Shown here: positions 61,401-64,000 of the stretch, piece by piece | Layout of the letters: the number at the start of each line of letters is the position of its first letter | Numbering within the stretch: the first letter of the stretch is position 1 | NCBI GenBank assembly: GCA_965229635.1 | Contig: OZ245894.1 | Span: 2,666,001 to 2,730,000, forward strand | Origin: BQJU01 sp965229635 | GTDB taxonomy: Bacteria > Bacteroidota > Bacteroidia > Chitinophagales > Saprospiraceae | Reading direction: 5' to 3' | Length of the DNA: 64,000 nucleotides | The notes under the pieces: generated by a model | Database searches by the model: none | What the model saw: the letters and a program-made list of their open reading frames with translations, nothing else | What the model was told of the DNA's origin: nothing | Program-made: the position numbers and the translations under genes

Positions 61401-63395
61401 GCCGGGCAATCCCTGAGCCTGCAAAGTCAGGGCGAGGTGGACACCAATGAGGTAGTGCCAATTGATGTATCCCTTCGCGCCTTCCAATTGGTGGAGGTTT
61501 CCAATTTGCTTGGGCTGGATGAATCCTTTGTGACCGGAGAGATCAATGGAGACATAACGCTGAATGATCCATTGGGTAAACCCCACTATTTGGCCGATTT
61601 GAAAGTCAAAGATTTGGCACTCAATGAAGAGCCCGTTGGCCAATTGTCCATCGAATCCGCACAATCAGTGGAGAACAACCGCATTGGGTTAACCGTCAAC
61701 TTGAACGGTCAAAATAACGACTTGCGGTTGGAAGGGGCTTATTTCATCAACACCCAGGAATTTGACGCCCAGCTGGATATGGAGCGCCTGGAAATGCGGG
61801 TGATTGACCCGTTTGCCGAAGGGTTGATTCACGATAGTGAAGGCCAGGTTTCAGGCCGCTTTACCGTTAAAGGCACGCCCGATCAGCCTAGTGTGGTGGG
61901 CCAGCTTACGCTGAATAATGTGGCGACTACGGTAGATTATTTGCAAGGTCGTTATCAATTGGCTTCGCAAACGATTGAGGTGACGAACAAGAACATCGGC
62001 TTTGGTAAGCTCGTCTTCACTGATGAAAAACAACGGCAGGCTACCCTTACGGGAAACATTGCACACAATCAACTGACCGATTTCAGGTTTAACCTGAATT
62101 TTAATACCGAAGGTTTTCAGTTTATCAACACAACGGCCAAAGACAACGACCTTTTTTACGGTTCGCTGGTGTTGCGTGCCAACGCAAAGATTACTGGTAG
62201 CGCCGATTTGCCCGTTTTGGATATCAATGCCAGTACACTTGAAGGTTCTGATTTTTACGTAGTGCCGCTGACCGATGTGTACAGCGTCAGTTCAAACGAA
62301 TATATCATCTTTGGCAATCCGGAAACGCTGGCGCAGGATACCCTTTCCCTGGAAAAACAGTATAAAGTCAATAATGAGTATGCCTTTTCCATGCTGCTCA
62401 ATCTTAATTTGACGCCTTCTGCTCGATTAAATATCCTGATTGATCCCACCACCGGTGATCAGCTTTTTGCCCGCGGTTCGGGTGACCTGTCGGTCGATAT
62501 TGAGCCCAGCGGAGCCATCAGTGTGGTGGGCACCTATGAGCTGGATAGTGGGAAATACAATTTCAATTTTGAGCAATTGGTCAAGAAAGAATTTGATATT
62601 CAAAAAGGTAGTTCTATCACCTTCCCGGGTGACCCCATGGATGCCCGATTTAACATCACGGCATTGTACACTGCCCGGACGTCTACTTATGAATTGATTG
62701 AAGGCGAGACCACCAGCCTTTCCGATGAGGAGATTCGCAATGCTCAGAGTAGAACGGAAGTAAAGGTGGTGATGAATATTCGTGGTAATCTGGATAGCCC
62801 GGAAATTACGTTTGACATCCAATTGCCGGAAAATCAAAGTAATGTGGTCAGTAGTACCGTGGCGCGCAAGCTCAATCAGATCAAGCAAGACCCCAATGAA
62901 TTGAACCAGCAGGTCTTTGGCTTATTGCTGTTTAACAGCTTTGTGACCAACAACAATTCTTCGATCGCGCTCAGTCAGGCCGGGCAAAGTGTAGTGATCT
63001 CCAGTGTCAGTAAATTACTGTCGAACCAACTCAATCGTCTGGCGGATAAATTTGTCAAGGGGGTCGATATTTCCTTTGATCTGGATAGTTACCAAAATCA
63101 GTATATTGATGCTGGCGCCGGGGGGACGGTGACCCAATTGCAGGTGGGCTTAAGTAAGAGTCTGTTTAATGACCGGCTCACAATCAAGGCCGGTGGTAAT
63201 GTCAACCTCAATGCTTCAGCAGATGCCAGCAAGGCCGACTTTTCCACCATTGCTGGTGACTTTGTGTTGGAATACCGGCTGACGCCAAATGGCAACTACC
63301 GTTTGCAGGTCTTTCGTCGTTCGGATTATGATGTACTGAATGACGTCAACTCCAGCAAGACTGGTGTAGGTATATTTTTTAAGAAATCGTATTAG
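58419..63395 (+). CDS. tamB: TamB-type translocation and assembly module protein (DUF490)
   Basis: 1658 residues. One N-terminal transmembrane helix (about 14-34) anchors it in the inner membrane; the rest is a very long beta-rich taco-like repeat region typical of AsmA/TamB proteins, ending in the conserved TamB domain (about 1250-1658; SGAISVVGTYELDSGKYNFN, FPGDPMDARFNITALYTART, NEPxQQVFG-like LNQQVFGLLLFNSFV). TamB spans the periplasm and works with an Omp85 partner in outer-membrane protein insertion or lipid transport. The partner follows 98 bp downstream; the gap holds an imperfect hairpin. Confidence 0.93.
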   Translation: MSRAIRLLKKAGKFLSILAACLLGLFLLLYFLLQVPKVQNYVADKVTQTLSDQIGTKVSLGYVGIRFFKTAVLENLYIEDQQQDTLLYAGRLDARIGLLSLLNQSIHIDYVGLESAYLNFYRPLEDSTFNYEFLIDALSAKDTTAVKDTTASTWSVGLDRVRLKNIRFSQIDQYGGSQLIAKVGELDLNVNTFDLEKQLIDIDRLALDDSQLTLESNTPAPEYQQKLARQSPTAPGELAFPYFGWQLRGGQLKLENCSFKFDNNTVEHTNRGVDFNHLDINNLLFEARELNWKQNLIAGDIHALEFSEQSGFQLDELSTEFQLDSSVLVLDELTVLTPHSQINTTTKLDYQSFGQLVNLPEGVDLETSFSESYLGYQDLKLLVPATQHSPVFTNDNGQINLQANITGNTDTLRIDDLEVSLSAYAELVARGRVQNLLDTNQLAFDLVVEQLSTSYPQLREMLPDVELPPALEKFGQFRLQTDIQGTLQTININSLNLRTDTYTAFTGSGQVRYPTDTRRLAYDLNIEKLRTKASNWSEFLPQDSNLQFDSLGIIVYQGKASGTLTSYELNGQLQTAIGSLDTDLQLNTNQDFSNGDYSGQLTLKQFQLGTFLNQSATLGSVSLAAEARGSGFSLDSLQAEVKSRITAFTYQDYTYQDLDIDGTFYRKQFEGTAALADSNASFNFQGKLNLNDSVPDFDFTLELDTINLKPLNLASTDLGFSLNLVVNTQGDNIDRLNGQMVLSDLRMRNGEYDYQLDSLHLDADQNRRDEKKLTLRSQPLAISLTGDYEILDLPNVTLSIINDYFPMTRMVDSMAYTRIPAEKHQDFDLKLELRDDEFLTTLLAPVEFNLENLIATGDFNSRQKDIDLRAVFTQLKYDQLSLDSIIFTANGQPANIKSELRLEQLGYTQARLPQVILNTTMTNDSVYNELLAYGEGDTTKLNLAAVTTFEQGWYNLHLQPQMVLNEVNWDIAKNNALLFRGLDWFYVRDLSFGRAGQSLSLQSQGEVDTNEVVPIDVSLRAFQLVEVSNLLGLDESFVTGEINGDITLNDPLGKPHYLADLKVKDLALNEEPVGQLSIESAQSVENNRIGLTVNLNGQNNDLRLEGAYFINTQEFDAQLDMERLEMRVIDPFAEGLIHDSEGQVSGRFTVKGTPDQPSVVGQLTLNNVATTVDYLQGRYQLASQTIEVTNKNIGFGKLVFTDEKQRQATLTGNIAHNQLTDFRFNLNFNTEGFQFINTTAKDNDLFYGSLVLRANAKITGSADLPVLDINASTLEGSDFYVVPLTDVYSVSSNEYIIFGNPETLAQDTLSLEKQYKVNNEYAFSMLLNLNLTPSARLNILIDPTTGDQLFARGSGDLSVDIEPSGAISVVGTYELDSGKYNFNFEQLVKKEFDIQKGSSITFPGDPMDARFNITALYTARTSTYELIEGETTSLSDEEIRNAQSRTEVKVVMNIRGNLDSPEITFDIQLPENQSNVVSSTVARKLNQIKQDPNELNQQVFGLLLFNSFVTNNNSSIALSQAGQSVVISSVSKLLSNQLNRLADKFVKGVDISFDLDSYQNQYIDAGAGGTVTQLQVGLSKSLFNDRLTIKAGGNVNLNASADASKADFSTIAGDFVLEYRLTPNGNYRLQVFRRSDYDVLNDVNSSKTGVGIFFKKSY

Positions 63396-63493
63396 TAGGG
63401 AAGGGGTTAGGTTTTGGGATTTAGGAATGCAGGTCTGCTTAGGCTTCCCTAAAACCTAGATCCTACCGCCTAAAACCTTCCTCGGGACCAACT

Positions 63494-64000
63494 ATGACCA
63501 TAAGAACTTTCTATATTTTTGCGCTTTTCCTGTCTGTATTGCAGTTCAGTAGTTGCTCCATTTCCAAACACCTGGAGGAAGGACAGTTACTGTATCGGGA
63601 TACAGAAATCAACTTCCAGCCGGACTCTACGATCAATAAACCTACCAAACTACGCAGTGAGCTTTTATTAAAATCAAGACCCCAGCCAAATACCGGGCTC
63701 AATAAAGCTAAATCATGGCTCTACGTCCGCCTGGGCGAAACCGGAGAAAAAGGGTTTAAGGCCTGGCTCAAACGTACCTTTGGGGAGCCTCCTGCCCTGT
63801 ACAACGAAAGCATCATCGAGCGTAGCAAACTGGTGCTCGGCAAGCACATGCTGGACAATGGCTATTTTCAAACAAGCCTGGATACCGATACCACCATGAG
63901 CCGGAAGAAGGTATCCATGACCTATAATATTCACACCACCGGTCAGTACCATGTCAACCAGATCGAATGGCCGCAGGATAGCAGTCCGGTTAATCAATTG
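63494..64000 (+). CDS. BamA/TamA-family lipoprotein, C-terminus outside the window
   Basis: 169 codons to the edge. Lipobox QFSSC (Cys21) followed by SISKHLEEGQLLYRDTEI, the standard start of the Bacteroidota TamA-like Omp85 lipoproteins, and a POTRA-like stretch (ERSKLVLGKHMLDNGYF). The barrel lies beyond the window. Downstream of tamB in the same direction, it is the expected partner of TamB. Confidence 0.85.
   Translation, partial: MTIRTFYIFALFLSVLQFSSCSISKHLEEGQLLYRDTEINFQPDSTINKPTKLRSELLLKSRPQPNTGLNKAKSWLYVRLGETGEKGFKAWLKRTFGEPPALYNESIIERSKLVLGKHMLDNGYFQTSLDTDTTMSRKKVSMTYNIHTTGQYHVNQIEWPQDSSPVNQL

Noticed and set aside
1..64000. Search for tRNA, rRNA, intact insertion sequences and phage genes
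   Set aside because: No transposase, integrase or stable-RNA pattern was recognised by eye; a covariance-model scan would be decisive for tRNAs.

Overview
The window comes from a Bacteroidota chromosome, most likely a Saprospiria/Lewinella-type marine gliding bacterium. The evidence is two proteins with type IX secretion (T9SS) C-terminal sorting domains, two TonB-dependent receptor-like barrels with carboxypeptidase-regulatory N-domains, DUF3570/DUF4266/DUF1573 proteins, many lipoproteins with Bacteroidota-style lipoboxes, a promoter of the TTTG-N18-TAnnTTTG type, and mostly weak Shine-Dalgarno sequences. I see no rRNA, tRNA, CRISPR array, phage genes or intact transposase.

Layout. 1-11 kb (minus): an ECF sigma factor overlaps a Ser/Thr kinase with TPRs. 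Next comes a cluster of a beta-barrel protein, a T9SS-sorted protein and a very large SpvB/TcaC-type protein that runs off the left edge. 11-15 kb: small secreted or membrane proteins, a DUF1573 protein, an SDR/MDR oxidoreductase pair and a DUF1801 protein. 15-24 kb: a 1580-residue T9SS metalloprotease ends on the same CTAG as a convergent protein that resembles the pore-forming N-terminal domain of Cry delta-endotoxins; a 7TM adenylate cyclase follows. 24-28 kb: a TPR protein, a frameshifted ParE toxin with its antitoxin, a methyltransferase and a lactonase-type propeller.

28-33 kb (minus): a tight six-gene unit of ECF sigma, inner-membrane/beta-barrel fusion, thioredoxin, ApbE flavin transferase, DUF4266 and DUF3570, closed by a hairpin. 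This is my best candidate for a coherent, little-described redox system. 33-39 kb: a heavy-metal RND efflux operon in which the pump is fused to its TolC-like outer-membrane factor, with a 21-bp dyad upstream. 39-48 kb: a pseudophosphatase-Omp85 fusion, an unknown helical protein, a FabG-like reductase and an outer-membrane barrel, several of them bracketed by palindromic or inverted repeats. 48-56 kb (plus): an alpha/beta hydrolase, then an operon of TonB receptor, Na+/solute symporter, KAS III-like protein lacking two catalytic residues, and acyl-CoA ligase, which looks like uptake and activation of a carboxylic acid. 56-64 kb: a UPF0175/DUF3368 toxin-antitoxin pair between copies of a composite repeat, a DEAD-box helicase, and a TamB/TamA-like outer-membrane assembly pair cut by the right edge.

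All functions are read from sequence motifs by eye; no database search was run.
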